Shown one piece after another: positions 1-8,313 of a stretch of 64,000 nt of DNA. Position numbers and translations under genes: made by a program. The DNA lies in the NCBI GenBank assembly GCA_034926605.1, contig JAYFQV010000007.1, positions 20,805 through 84,804 of the forward strand, written 5' to 3'. The notes under the pieces were generated by a model. The model had not been told where the DNA came from. It saw only the letters and a list, made by a program, of their open reading frames with translations, and did not search any database. Within the stretch, counting starts at the first letter, position 1, and every line of letters begins with the position of its first letter. This DNA comes from CALXXL01 sp034926605. Its GTDB lineage: Bacteria > Verrucomicrobiota > Lentisphaeria > Victivallales > Victivallaceae.

Positions 1-282
1 GACACCGACTTTTTCTTCGAACACCAGATCGCTCACCGGAGCTTCCGGCGCCGCGGGGGCGGACTCGACGGACGGCGGAGTCAGAACCGGGGCGGTGTCG
101 GCCGGCAGAGATGGCTGATACGCCTGCGGCAGGGTGGGTTCAGGATTCCAGGCCGGATAATTGGCCTTTACGTAATCATACCACTGCTGTTCGGTCTCGG
201 TGAATGGGCGGCGCGCCACCGTAGGGGTGCAGCCGGCCAGCAGAATCGCGGCGGACGCGGCGGCCAACAGATACTTATTCAT
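1..282 (-). CDS. Lipoprotein, N-terminal part (runs off the window)
   Basis: The first 94 codons of a lipoprotein are visible; the rest lies beyond base 1. It opens with a short basic start, a hydrophobic helix rich in Ala/Leu and the lipobox LLAGC, with the lipidated Cys at residue 18. After that comes a polar segment (about residues 22-45) and then a Pro/Ala-rich linker, as in lipoproteins that tether a distal domain to the envelope. An AGGAGG ribosome site lies 8 bases before the ATG. It is the last visible gene of the minus-strand envelope run, after the solute-binding protein. No family is recognised. Confidence 0.8.
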   Translation of the reverse strand, partial: MNKYLLAAASAAILLAGCTPTVARRPFTETEQQWYDYVKANYPAWNPEPTLPQAYQPSLPADTAPVLTPPSVESAPAAPEAPVSDLVFEEKVGV

Positions 283-338
283 GCGGAAACCTCCTGACGA
301 AATATATTGCAGTATTGTTTCAAAAATCACGTTATAAT

Positions 339-367
339 AACATAAAAGCGATTGCGGTTAAAATCAA
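339..367 (-). promoter_or_regulatory. Candidate promoter for the edge lipoprotein
   Basis: On the minus strand a TTGATT box (362-367) and a TATGTT box (339-344) are separated by 17 bases, about 57 bases before the lipoprotein ATG. The surroundings are AT-rich. The boxes match only moderately, so the lipoprotein may also be read from the upstream operon. Confidence 0.35.
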
Positions 368-384
368 ATCGAAAACGGCCAAAA

Positions 385-2220
385 TCACAATGATTTTTGA
401 AGTTGCCGCGGCGTCCAGAGCAGTTGGTTGTCCACCCCGAGCGGGAAAACCCTCAGATTGCGATAACGGCGCGGATACGCAAGCAACTGGGCCGGGGCGA
501 CCAGGAAAGTGTAGGGCTGCTCGCGGTGAATAAGCTGTTGTAACTGGTGGCAGAGTTCATTTCGCTTGGCGGAGTCGAACTCGCGCCGGATTTCTTCGAT
601 AAGGCGGTCGGCTTCCGGGTTTTTGAATCCGATGTAATTACTGCCGGACTTCAGTTCCGCCTGACTGGAGTGCCATATCTGGTAGGGATCCTGTTCGAAG
701 GACATCGAGGCCCAGCCCATGAAATAACAATCGAATGCGCGTTCATCCACTTTCTGCTGAAACACCGACCACTCGAATGACTGCATCTGCATGTCGATTC
801 CAGCGGCGGCCATATCTTCCTTTATGATGGTGAGCATGCGCTCGGTGGTGGGGCTGTCGGCCGGATAGGTCAGAGAGAATTCGAATTTTACGCCGTCGCG
901 ATCAAGAATGCCGTCGCCGTCGGAATCGCGCCAGTCGCATTCGGCCAGCAGTTTCCTGGCCTGTTCCGGATCGAACGGCAGCGGCTTCACTTCCGGATCG
1001 CATGGTGGAGTGCCGAGGTAGAACGGTCCGGTCTGGATTTGAGCCAACCCATAGAAAACGTCCTCGATGATCTTCGGGCGGTTTACCAGCATGGTGAGAG
1101 CATTGCGCACTCTGGCATCCGCGAACATCGGGTTCCGCAGGTTCCAGCCGAGGTAGAAATAGGCCAGCCGCGGTGCTTTGACCTTGACCAGCGTGCCGGT
1201 ATCGGAAAACTCCGGCACGCCGGTACGGTTGACCCATTGCTCCGGAGTCAGCGGGAGCACGTCCAAGTCTCCGGCCATCAGCATTTGGAAACGGGTGTTC
1301 GGATGGGAGACAACCTCGAATTCGAGTTCCTTCAACGCCGGAGCCGCTCCGAAACGTTCCCCGATGTAACGGTCGAACCTCTGAAGAACCACCCGCTGGT
1401 TGCGCTCCATCTTCACAAGTTTGTAGGGGCCGCAGCCAACCATCATCGCATTGCGCGCGTGGTCGTCGTTGAAGCGGGCCGGATCGAATTTGCCGGGGTA
1501 GTTCCAGTAAAGCTTGCGCGGCAGCGGTTCCATCTCAAGCGTTGATGCGAGGGTCAGGAAATAAGGCGACTTCCACTTGACCACAAACTCGCGGTCGGAT
1601 ATGACTTCCACCGAGTCGAGGTCGGCCAGGTAGTTGCGCAGTGCCGCACAATTGACCTCCTCGTTTTTGATTACGTCAACATAGAATTTGAAATCTTCCG
1701 AAGTTACCGGAACGTTGCGGAACTCTTCGCCGGTCACGGGGTCGGTGAAATCCTGCCAGTAGATATTCGGTCTCAGCTTTATGCGGTATGAAAGATGGTC
1801 CGGGGACTCCTCCCAGCTTTCAGCCAGCACGCCTTCATACACGTTGGGATCGGCGTCGTTGCGCTTTGCCAGCGTGGCGTTTACATAGTTCTGGATTATC
1901 CGTGAAGTGTGATCTGCCGACAAGATCGGGTTGAAATTGTCCGGCCATGCCGCTATCGCGGTGCGCATCCGTCCGCCGGGCTGGGCGGCTGGATCGAAGA
2001 ACTCGGCGTTTGCAAATTCGCCGTCGTCCGTCCGGCGCATCGCGGCGGACGGTGCCAGCGAAAGCGAGTCGAGCCGCTCGTTCAGCGATTTTACCTCCGT
2101 CGTCAGCCTTTCGTTGGAGAAGCGCAATGCGTCCAGGGAGACGAACAGCTGCCACAAGCCGAGCGCGGTGATTATTGCGACGGCGGTGACGGCGAAGTTC
2201 AAATAAAGGTTTTTGTTCAT
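385..2220 (-). CDS. Membrane-anchored family 5 (peptide-type) solute-binding protein
   Basis: This 611-residue protein resembles the periplasmic receptors of oligopeptide/nickel ABC importers (SBP_bac_5). It has one N-terminal membrane helix (about residues 8-28) with no lipobox or clear cleavage site, then a short coiled coil (about 33-55), then the full binding domain (about 85-600). An Asp-rich loop of the form DxDGDGxxDxDG lies near residues 432-446 and could bind calcium. Odd points are the uncleaved anchor plus coiled coil and the absence of any ABC permease or ATPase gene beside it. It starts 4 bases after the permease-like gene stops, so the two are translationally coupled. The ligand is unknown. 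Confidence 0.85.
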   Translation of the reverse strand: MNKNLYLNFAVTAVAIITALGLWQLFVSLDALRFSNERLTTEVKSLNERLDSLSLAPSAAMRRTDDGEFANAEFFDPAAQPGGRMRTAIAAWPDNFNPILSADHTSRIIQNYVNATLAKRNDADPNVYEGVLAESWEESPDHLSYRIKLRPNIYWQDFTDPVTGEEFRNVPVTSEDFKFYVDVIKNEEVNCAALRNYLADLDSVEVISDREFVVKWKSPYFLTLASTLEMEPLPRKLYWNYPGKFDPARFNDDHARNAMMVGCGPYKLVKMERNQRVVLQRFDRYIGERFGAAPALKELEFEVVSHPNTRFQMLMAGDLDVLPLTPEQWVNRTGVPEFSDTGTLVKVKAPRLAYFYLGWNLRNPMFADARVRNALTMLVNRPKIIEDVFYGLAQIQTGPFYLGTPPCDPEVKPLPFDPEQARKLLAECDWRDSDGDGILDRDGVKFEFSLTYPADSPTTERMLTIIKEDMAAAGIDMQMQSFEWSVFQQKVDERAFDCYFMGWASMSFEQDPYQIWHSSQAELKSGSNYIGFKNPEADRLIEEIRREFDSAKRNELCHQLQQLIHREQPYTFLVAPAQLLAYPRRYRNLRVFPLGVDNQLLWTPRQLQKSL

Positions 2221-2224
2221 GACC

Positions 2225-3349
2225 TCATTTCCGGCTGATGCGGTAGACCATTATGCCGCCGACGATCTGGTATAATATGTTCGGCAGCCACAGCAGATAT
2301 TGCGGGTAAAGCTGCGGGAAGTTCGAAAACGATTCGCAGAGAATGATCGACAGGAAGAAAAACCCGCCGGCCACCGCTCCAATGAACAGTCCGACGCTGG
2401 TTTCGCGGCGGGAGGTGCGGATCGCCAGCGGAACGCCCAGCAGCAGAAACGCCAGCGGGGAGAGCGCAAACGCAATGCGTTCGTTGAGTTCGACCTCGAG
2501 GTCGCATATCTGTTCGGCCCGGTGCCAGCTCAATTTCGGCAGCATCCTGGCCATTTTGATCGACGCCATCAGGTTTCTCATCGTCATGAACTTTGCCCGC
2601 TGGCTGATTTCATCGGCGTTGCGCAGTTTGCCGTAGTTCAGCGTCAGTTTCCAGGTACCGTCGCCGTTGTCGGGCACCACTGATATGTGATCGTTGCCGT
2701 CCTGATAGCGGACTACCGCGTTGTTGAGAATTACGGAGTATTCCTCTTTGGCGCGGTCAACGACGAGTCTGCCTGATTCGCTTTGGATGTCGGCCAGTTT
2801 CGAGCCCTCCTGACGGAATATCTGGATGCCGTAGAGTTCGAAGGAATCGCCGGAAAGCTCCTTCTTGTCGGTCACATAGATGGACGTGTCCTCGAACGCC
2901 AGCTGTTTGCCGGGCTGAATGAACGCTCCCGGATTGTCGATCACGGTGTTGCTGAACAGATTGCGCGCTTTTTCCAGCATCGGAGGCCCGAGCTGAACCT
3001 GAAGATATAGGCACAGTGCGGTCAACCCAACCGTAAGAATCATGATCGGCGACATAAGCTGGAGGATGGATACGCCGCAGGCGCGCATGGCGGTGATTTC
3101 GGAGTCGGCCGAAAGCCGTCCGAACACCAGCATGACCGACACCATTACCGCAAGCGGGATGGTGAAGGTCAGCACGATCGGCATGGTATAAAGCATAAAT
3201 TTACCGAAAGTCGCTATCGGCACCCCCTGAGCCACATATTCGAGCACCGGAACCACCCGCGCGCCGATCATGCAGAAAGTGAGAATGCCGATCGCCATGA
3301 TAAACGAAATCAGAAATTGTTTGAGGACGTACCAGTTCAATATTTTCAT
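2225..3349 (-). CDS. LptF/LptG family permease (YjgP/YjgQ)
   Basis: The 374 residues show the LptF/G layout: membrane helices near residues 10-32, 50-80 and 98-122, a periplasmic beta-jellyroll-like domain (about 125-275), then three more helices (about 283-370). LptF/G proteins form the transmembrane part of the ABC machine that lifts lipopolysaccharide from the inner membrane. The helix-1 region and the 'SPI' before the third helix fit the family. Only one such gene is present here; the ATPase LptB and a second permease are not in the window. Its ATG overlaps the thiE stop (ATGA). Whether it is LptF or LptG cannot be told from the sequence. Confidence 0.85.
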   Translation of the reverse strand: MKILNWYVLKQFLISFIMAIGILTFCMIGARVVPVLEYVAQGVPIATFGKFMLYTMPIVLTFTIPLAVMVSVMLVFGRLSADSEITAMRACGVSILQLMSPIMILTVGLTALCLYLQVQLGPPMLEKARNLFSNTVIDNPGAFIQPGKQLAFEDTSIYVTDKKELSGDSFELYGIQIFRQEGSKLADIQSESGRLVVDRAKEEYSVILNNAVVRYQDGNDHISVVPDNGDGTWKLTLNYGKLRNADEISQRAKFMTMRNLMASIKMARMLPKLSWHRAEQICDLEVELNERIAFALSPLAFLLLGVPLAIRTSRRETSVGLFIGAVAGGFFFLSIILCESFSNFPQLYPQYLLWLPNILYQIVGGIMVYRISRK

Positions 3350-4002
3350 TTTGCAAGCTCCGCAATCAGTTCGCGCACGGTTCGGGTTATGTCGGCGGCG
3401 CGGGTTATTTCGGTGACCATCGCCGCCCGGGTGACGCCGTGTTCACGCAGTTCGGCAAGGTTGCCGAGTTTAATTCCACCCATCACGGTGAAAGGTACCT
3501 TCAAAAGCGGGCGAACGGCATCGATCATCGCCAGGCCCACCGGCGCCATCGGCAGGCTTTTTGTGGCGGTGGCGAACACCGGGCCGATGTTCAAATAGCC
3601 GCAGCCGGCGGCCTGGGCCGCCGTGGCTTCCGCAATATCATGGGTGGAAACACCCACGATCAGTGACGGAAAGAGTTTCCGGGCCGCTTCCGGCGGCAGG
3701 TCGTCCTGCCCGAGATGCACGCCGTCGGCGTCAACGGCCGCGGCGCAGGCCGCGTCGTCGTCCACGATCAGCAGCATACCGTATTGGTCGGTTATTTCGC
3801 GGTAGCGACCGGCCAGCTTGAAACGTTCGCGGGCCGAACAGTTTTTCTCGCGCAGCTGGACGATCCCGGCACCTCCGTCGGCGATCATTTTCAGCACGTC
3901 CAGTACGTCCCTACCGTTGGTGAATTCGCTGGAAATTACCGGGTATATGTCGATATTACGAAATTTTTCAAGGCGGGCGTTAAGAACGTCATTCGGGGTC
4001 AT
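3346..4002 (-). CDS. thiE: Thiamine phosphate synthase
   Basis: This 218-residue TIM barrel joins HMP-pyrophosphate and thiazole phosphate to make thiamine phosphate. Visible family motifs are VQLREK (pyrophosphate/substrate strand), the DDxxxA pair with DGVHLGQDDL, GVSTHD, NIGPVFATATK and a C-terminal MGGI. I chose the ATG at 4002 because GAGGAG stands 8 bases upstream and the family normally starts here. An upstream in-frame extension would run through the zinc-ribbon gene. It overlaps that gene by 14 bases and the permease gene by 4, so it is buried in an envelope operon rather than a thi cluster. No TPP riboswitch is seen. Confidence 0.93.
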   Translation of the reverse strand: MTPNDVLNARLEKFRNIDIYPVISSEFTNGRDVLDVLKMIADGGAGIVQLREKNCSARERFKLAGRYREITDQYGMLLIVDDDAACAAAVDADGVHLGQDDLPPEAARKLFPSLIVGVSTHDIAEATAAQAAGCGYLNIGPVFATATKSLPMAPVGLAMIDAVRPLLKVPFTVMGGIKLGNLAELREHGVTRAAMVTEITRAADITRTVRELIAELAK

Positions 4003-4387
4003 CTGGCTTCTCCTCGGCCGGTTTGGGGGTATAATCGGGACAGTCGGCCATCGGGTCGGCGGGGCGGCCGGTTTTTCCGCAACGCGATCCGAACGGGTGC
4101 GGAATGAACTCGGAGCAATCGCGGCAAAAGCGCCTGTCGGCCGAAAAATTGCGCAACTCAAACCGTTTTTCGCGTTCGTCTCCGCCGAGCAGGCCGGCCA
4201 GCGCGGAGTTTTCCGCCCGGGTTGCCGTTGCTGCCGGTTCCTTGCCGGTCGTCGCCGCGGGGAGCTCGCCGCCGCAGAACATGCAAACCGTGATCCGGGG
4301 GGAGTTGAAATCGTCCGGATTTTTGAGTCTGGTGCGCGGGGCGGTTGTTTCTCCGCAGTGCGGGCAGATGGTTTTTGCCGTATTCAT
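3989..4387 (-). CDS. Small protein with two Cys-rich (zinc ribbon-like) segments
   Basis: The 132-residue protein starts with CPHC (residues 8-11) and CMFC (about 35-38), spaced like a zinc ribbon. After an Ala/Thr-rich linker comes a second cluster (CRDC near residue 89, with single Cys residues near 101 and 117). It is likely a cytosolic metal-binding protein; no function can be assigned. The ATG at 4387 is preferred to an earlier in-frame start because the Cys motif then sits at the N-terminus. It lies between an unknown gene and thiE, overlapping thiE by 14 bases. Confidence 0.7.
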   Translation of the reverse strand: MNTAKTICPHCGETTAPRTRLKNPDDFNSPRITVCMFCGGELPAATTGKEPAATATRAENSALAGLLGGDEREKRFELRNFSADRRFCRDCSEFIPHPFGSRCGKTGRPADPMADCPDYTPKPAEEKPDDPE

Positions 4388-4412
4388 AAATTTGGTCAGG
4401 GCGCTTTTGAGC

Positions 4413-5084
4413 CTACCATCCCTCCGGCGGCGAAGGTTTGTCCAGCGACACGCCAAGATAGAAACTGGCGGCGCGGTCGAATGCGTTCCGGTAGCGCTGG
4501 GCGTTGTGGGCGTTGAAACTGCCGACGGTGTATTCCCAATAGCGCTTGATGGCCGGCTCGGCGTCGCGCATCATCTCCTGCGCGCAGGTGACGATGTGAA
4601 GTTCGCAGTTGTTGAGATTGGAGCGGTTCTTGTTGAAAGTGCGGTTGAAATCGCTGCCTAGAAATTTGGTCATGGCGCGGTTGTCCTTGGCCAGCGAGTC
4701 TCCGAAGATGGTGAGTCTGGCGGCGGAGTCGACCAGATCGCGCAGCATTTCCATAAAAGTTATGAGCTGGCGTTCACGCGCAAGGGTGTCGGCATTGCTC
4801 AATGTTACGGTGATTGCTTCGGTGTTGGCGATGGCTTCGTCCAGCAACACTCCGATGCTGATCAAAATGCCGTGGCGTTCGAGGTCGGGAATCGCAAACA
4901 GGTCGCACTTGAGCAACCGCGACGCCTCGGCCATGATCGCATTGCGGCGGCCGAGCATCGGGGGAAGATTCATCTTCACCAGATAGTCGATCTGGGCCGG
5001 GTTTTTGGCTTCTCCCCGGGCCAGGTGCCACAGGGTCTGCCTTACGCGGGCCAGCGCCTTTTTATTGAACAGGATGTTCGGCAT
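4413..5084 (-). CDS. Unknown helical cytosolic protein
   Basis: A 223-residue soluble protein without signal peptide or membrane helix. It is mostly predicted helix, with heptad-like hydrophobic spacing in residues 60-140, and ends in a Pro-rich tail. No family is recognised. GGGAG stands 9 bases before the ATG. It is co-oriented with its neighbours with gaps of about 25 bases, so it belongs to the murE-to-lipoprotein transcription unit. Confidence 0.7.
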   Translation of the reverse strand: MPNILFNKKALARVRQTLWHLARGEAKNPAQIDYLVKMNLPPMLGRRNAIMAEASRLLKCDLFAIPDLERHGILISIGVLLDEAIANTEAITVTLSNADTLARERQLITFMEMLRDLVDSAARLTIFGDSLAKDNRAMTKFLGSDFNRTFNKNRSNLNNCELHIVTCAQEMMRDAEPAIKRYWEYTVGSFNAHNAQRYRNAFDRAASFYLGVSLDKPSPPEGW

Positions 5085-5111
5085 TTTGGGATTCTCCCGA
5101 GGTGAATGAGT

Positions 5112-6092
5112 TCAGTCGCGTCGGGCGCGCTCGAGTGCATCGGCGGTCGCAACCATCAGCGCGTTGCTGGCGGCTTCGGCACCGCGGACCGGAGTTACCA
5201 GCGGCTGGTTGAATTCCACCATGCGGCGCGGCAGCGAGGACGCAACGGTGAACGGTTTTGCGAACGGGCGGTTACGCAGCGCGATCTTTGACAGTTTGCC
5301 GCGGCTGATGGTGACCATCACCTCAAGCGTTCCGCTGTCGGCGGCGGCGGAGCCGGGAAAGTTGCCGTCGATCCAGCGCGTCGGGGCTGGCCGTCTGGCA
5401 AGTTTGAGCATCGCGGCGGCTTGGAGCTGGACGGTCTGATCTCCGCATTCCAGCAGGCTTCTGAATAGGGCGGCTGCGGCATCATCCATGCGCAGTTCAC
5501 GGTAGAGCATTCCGGCGCGCAGGCGCAGGCCGGGATCGGCGATTTTTTCTCCGGCGGTTTCGGCAAGCATGGCGGAAGCGCTTTGGCGGCGTTTGTTCAG
5601 AAAATGAAGCTGGGCCAGCATCACCCGGTCGGCGTCATCGCGCGGCAGAATCTTGTTCAAATATTCGACTGCGGCGGGAGTTTCGCCCTTGGAGGTCAGG
5701 CAGCGTGCGATGCCGATTCTCGCCTCGGTGCGGAACTGTTCGGGGGTTTCGAATCCCGGTATGTCGGCAACCGTCGCCGAGTCCGGAAGGTCTTCGAGCA
5801 ATTTGAAGAAGCTCATGGCCGAATCCAGCTCGTGAAGTTCGTACAGCCCGTTGGCCAGCTGGAAAATGTACCATGCGCGGTTGGGGCTGTCGGGATAGTT
5901 TTCGATGCAATAGCGCAACCGGCGCAACATGCTTATAACCGTATTGCCGCCTCCGGCGGCCGGCTCGATGATTGTGGTGCCGACATCTTCGCTTTTCTCG
6001 GGAGACAGCCACAGCGGATAAAAGGCTGCGTTAAGCGAAAGCGCCATGCCGGACAAACACAACACGAGCAGAAATTTCAATTTCAAAGCCAT
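5112..6092 (-). CDS. Secreted TPR protein with degenerate FMN-binding domain
   Basis: The 326-residue protein has a signal peptide (residues 1-22) and a helical repeat region of TPR type (about 45-225; alternating Ala/Leu pairs and short loops). The C-terminal 90 residues resemble the FMN-binding domain of NqrC/RnfG: WIDGNFPGSA, then GTLEVMVTI, GKLSKIAL and a final segment before an Ala-rich helix. In that family the final segment carries SGAT, whose Thr can hold FMN covalently; here it reads RGAEAAS, so the acceptor is lost. GGAGG lies 7 bases before the ATG at 6092. A TTG two codons earlier is less likely. It overlaps murE by 10 bases. The domain call is mine and unverified. Confidence 0.7.
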   Translation of the reverse strand: MALKLKFLLVLCLSGMALSLNAAFYPLWLSPEKSEDVGTTIIEPAAGGGNTVISMLRRLRYCIENYPDSPNRAWYIFQLANGLYELHELDSAMSFFKLLEDLPDSATVADIPGFETPEQFRTEARIGIARCLTSKGETPAAVEYLNKILPRDDADRVMLAQLHFLNKRRQSASAMLAETAGEKIADPGLRLRAGMLYRELRMDDAAAALFRSLLECGDQTVQLQAAAMLKLARRPAPTRWIDGNFPGSAAADSGTLEVMVTISRGKLSKIALRNRPFAKPFTVASSLPRRMVEFNQPLVTPVRGAEAASNALMVATADALERARRD

Positions 6093-7564
6093 TTCCAAGC
6101 CTCCTCCCGGTCATCCAGATGGGTCCTGACCGAATTTATTTCCTGATAGTCTTCATGTCCTTTGCCGGCCAGGAGCACAATGTCGCCGGGCCGGGCGATT
6201 TCGGTTAGTGCAAGTTTTATGGCGGCACGGCGGTCGGGTTCCACCCTGACGTCGGTGCCGGAAGGGATGCCGGCGAGAATATCGCGGATGATTGAATCGG
6301 GATTCTCGGTGCGCGGGTTGTCGCTGGTCACCACCACCACGTCGGCTCCGGAGGCCGCGACTTTGCCCATGCGGGGGCGTTTGGTGTGATCGCGGTCGCC
6401 GCCGGCGCCGAAAAGCACGACGAGTTTTCCGTTGCACCAGGGACGGATGGCGGAAATCACTCTGGCGAGCGCGTCGTCGGTATGGGCATAGTCAACGAAA
6501 CAATCGATGCGGCCGTTGGTCAGGTGTTCGAGACGGCCGGGAATCTGCACGTCGGCGGCGATCGACGAGAGTACGGTTTCCAATGGTATTCCGGTGGACA
6601 GACCGGCCAGAACCACGCCGCAGGTGTTGTAAACATTGTGTTCGCCGCAGAGCGGGGTGATCACTTCGAAGGGATCGCGGTCGCCGCCGGCGATTTTGTA
6701 GATCGAGTTGGCGGCGGAACAGCAGACGTCCATAATTCGGTAATCGGCCTGTTCCGAGCGTCCGAACCCGATGGCCCGGACACCGCTCTCACGGGTCTGT
6801 TCCAACAGCAGTTTTCCCCATGGATCGTCGATATTGATCACCGCCGTGCCTTCCGGTTTTACCAGTTCCAGAAACATCCTGCGTTTGGCGGAGAAGTAAT
6901 TGTCCATGGTGTGGTGGTAATCGAGGTGGTCGCCGGTCAGGTTGGTGAATATCGCGGCCTCGAATTTTGCGGAGGCTGTGCGGTATTGATCCAGTCCGTG
7001 GCTGGAATTTTCCAGCGCCGCGGCCGGAATGCCGTTGGCCAGCATCTCGTTGAACAGCCGTTCCACCTCGAACGGCGGCGGAGTGGTGTAACCGGTCTGC
7101 CGGAACTCATTGCCGGTATCGCAGCCGACGGTGGAGATCAGTCCGGCCGATCCGAAGTGATTTTGGAGCAGGGTGTGAAGCAGCATGGCGGTGGTGGTTT
7201 TGCCGTTGGTGCCGGTTACCGCGTACAGTTTGAGTTTATCGGCCGGGAACCCGGCGAAAAGTTCCGCCGCGCGCGCCGCGAACAGGGTGGGGCGGTCGAT
7301 TCGGATGTAGCCGAGCCCGCGTGCTTCCGGCGGCAGTTCGGAAAAGTCGAGTGTGGTGGCGATGGCGGCGGCTCCGGCGGCAACTGCGTCCGGGATGTGT
7401 TCTATCCCGTCGTTTTCCTCGTCGTCGAAGGCGATGAACAGACCGCCGGGCGAAAGGTGGCGCACTTTCACGTCGCAACTGGAAAATTCGTCGGGGAGAA
7501 CATTGCGTTCCTCCGCGAACAAATCGCCAAGATATTCCCTGAGTCTATATAAATCTATCTTCAT
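6083..7564 (-). CDS. murE: UDP-MurNAc-tripeptide synthetase (meso-diaminopimelate-adding)
   Basis: A 493-residue Mur ligase that adds the third amino acid to the peptidoglycan stem peptide in the cytoplasm. It shows the N-terminal domain, the ATP loop TGTNGKTTT (residues 117-125), the central NSSHGLDQ and TNLTGDHLDYH segments, and in the C-terminal domain the DNPR motif that marks meso-diaminopimelate specificity. The ATG at 7564 is chosen because AAGG stands 6 bases upstream and the 19 extra upstream residues look like leader. It heads the minus-strand envelope operon. The DNPR motif implies Gram-negative-type peptidoglycan, which matters in a PVC bacterium. Confidence 0.96.
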   Translation of the reverse strand: MKIDLYRLREYLGDLFAEERNVLPDEFSSCDVKVRHLSPGGLFIAFDDEENDGIEHIPDAVAAGAAAIATTLDFSELPPEARGLGYIRIDRPTLFAARAAELFAGFPADKLKLYAVTGTNGKTTTAMLLHTLLQNHFGSAGLISTVGCDTGNEFRQTGYTTPPPFEVERLFNEMLANGIPAAALENSSHGLDQYRTASAKFEAAIFTNLTGDHLDYHHTMDNYFSAKRRMFLELVKPEGTAVINIDDPWGKLLLEQTRESGVRAIGFGRSEQADYRIMDVCCSAANSIYKIAGGDRDPFEVITPLCGEHNVYNTCGVVLAGLSTGIPLETVLSSIAADVQIPGRLEHLTNGRIDCFVDYAHTDDALARVISAIRPWCNGKLVVLFGAGGDRDHTKRPRMGKVAASGADVVVVTSDNPRTENPDSIIRDILAGIPSGTDVRVEPDRRAAIKLALTEIARPGDIVLLAGKGHEDYQEINSVRTHLDDREEAWKWL

Positions 7565-7638
7565 CTGCATCCTTATCTTTTTAGTATAAAAGTAAGATAC
7601 ATTAAATTCGCTTTTATTCAAACCCCCGGCAAAATAAT

Positions 7639-7667
7639 TTGAATTTTTCCGGGCGCCATGCTATATT
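7639..7667 (+). promoter_or_regulatory. Sigma70-type promoter for the small lipoprotein
   Basis: TTGAAT (7639-7644) and TATATT (7662-7667) are 17 bases apart. The expected start is near 7674, giving a 29-base leader with an AAGGA ribosome site. It faces away from murE. Confidence 0.75.
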
Positions 7668-7702
7668 AGCGCAAATTTTGATAATAATACAAGGATTTTG
7701 TC

Positions 7703-8149
7703 ATGAAGAAGTTTTTGTTGCCGCTGGTGGCCGCCTGTATGTTCGGATTCGCCGGGTGTTCCGACGAGGCCGCCGGGAAAGTTGAAGTCGACGTCACCCG
7801 CGATCTCAGCGCGATATCCCAGGACGCCGCCGCTGCCAACCTCAAGACCGCCGACGAGATGATCGCCGCCTACGGCAGTGCCGCTTCCGAGCTGAACAAG
7901 GAGGCCGACATGCTGGTCAAGGAGATGAACAAGATCAAGATGAAGGACATCACCGGCCCCGAAGCGCAGAAGTATCAGCAGGATATTGCCGCAAAGCGCG
8001 AGCTCGCCAAGAAATGCGGGGAGGCCAAAAAGCTTTTCGAGGATCGCAAGGCTGCGCTTGAGGCTGAAAAGCAGGCGGCGGAGGCTAAAGATACCTCCGC
8101 TCCCGCGGCCGCCGCCACCGATATCGGGGCTGTTGCGGCAGTAAAGTGA
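7703..8149 (+). CDS. Small helical lipoprotein
   Basis: This 148-residue protein has a signal peptide and the lipobox GFAGC (Cys at residue 19). The mature part is strongly helical and charged (Lys, Glu, Ala), with coiled-coil-like spacing in about residues 45-125, and ends in an Ala-rich tail. It resembles abundant structural lipoproteins in general style only; no family is recognised. It is a monocistronic unit with a strong promoter and a following inverted repeat, which suggests high expression. Confidence 0.8.
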   Translation: MKKFLLPLVAACMFGFAGCSDEAAGKVEVDVTRDLSAISQDAAAANLKTADEMIAAYGSAASELNKEADMLVKEMNKIKMKDITGPEAQKYQQDIAAKRELAKKCGEAKKLFEDRKAALEAEKQAAEAKDTSAPAAAATDIGAVAAVK

Positions 8150-8230
8150 TTCTCGGCCGCCGATTGCCGGCGGCCGGTTGATTTGAATTATGCGGGAAGC
8201 GCCGTCCGAACGGGTGTTGCGCTTTATGAT

Positions 8231-8262
8231 GCGCCGGAAACGGAAATTCCGTTTTCCGGCGC
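8231..8262 (+). terminator. Strong inverted repeat after the small lipoprotein gene
   Basis: GCGCCGGAAA and TTTTCCGGCGC arms pair around a second CGGAA/TTCCG pairing, making a nearly continuous 15-16 bp stem. The run after it (AATGTTTATATG) is only mildly T-rich, so it may be a terminator of imperfect type or an mRNA-stabilising hairpin. Confidence 0.5.
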
Positions 8263-8313
8263 AATGTTTATATGTCGGGATAGTTGAACGCAAAACAGGC
8301 AAAGGAAGAAAAG

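Noticed and set aside
4003..4161. Longer N-terminus of ThiE
   Set aside because: It would overlap the zinc-ribbon gene fully and lacks family similarity; a good ribosome site precedes the ATG at 4002.
6386..7552. Plus-strand frame of 388 codons across murE
   Set aside because: Antisense shadow of a clear MurE gene with Gly/Val/Glu-rich text and no family.
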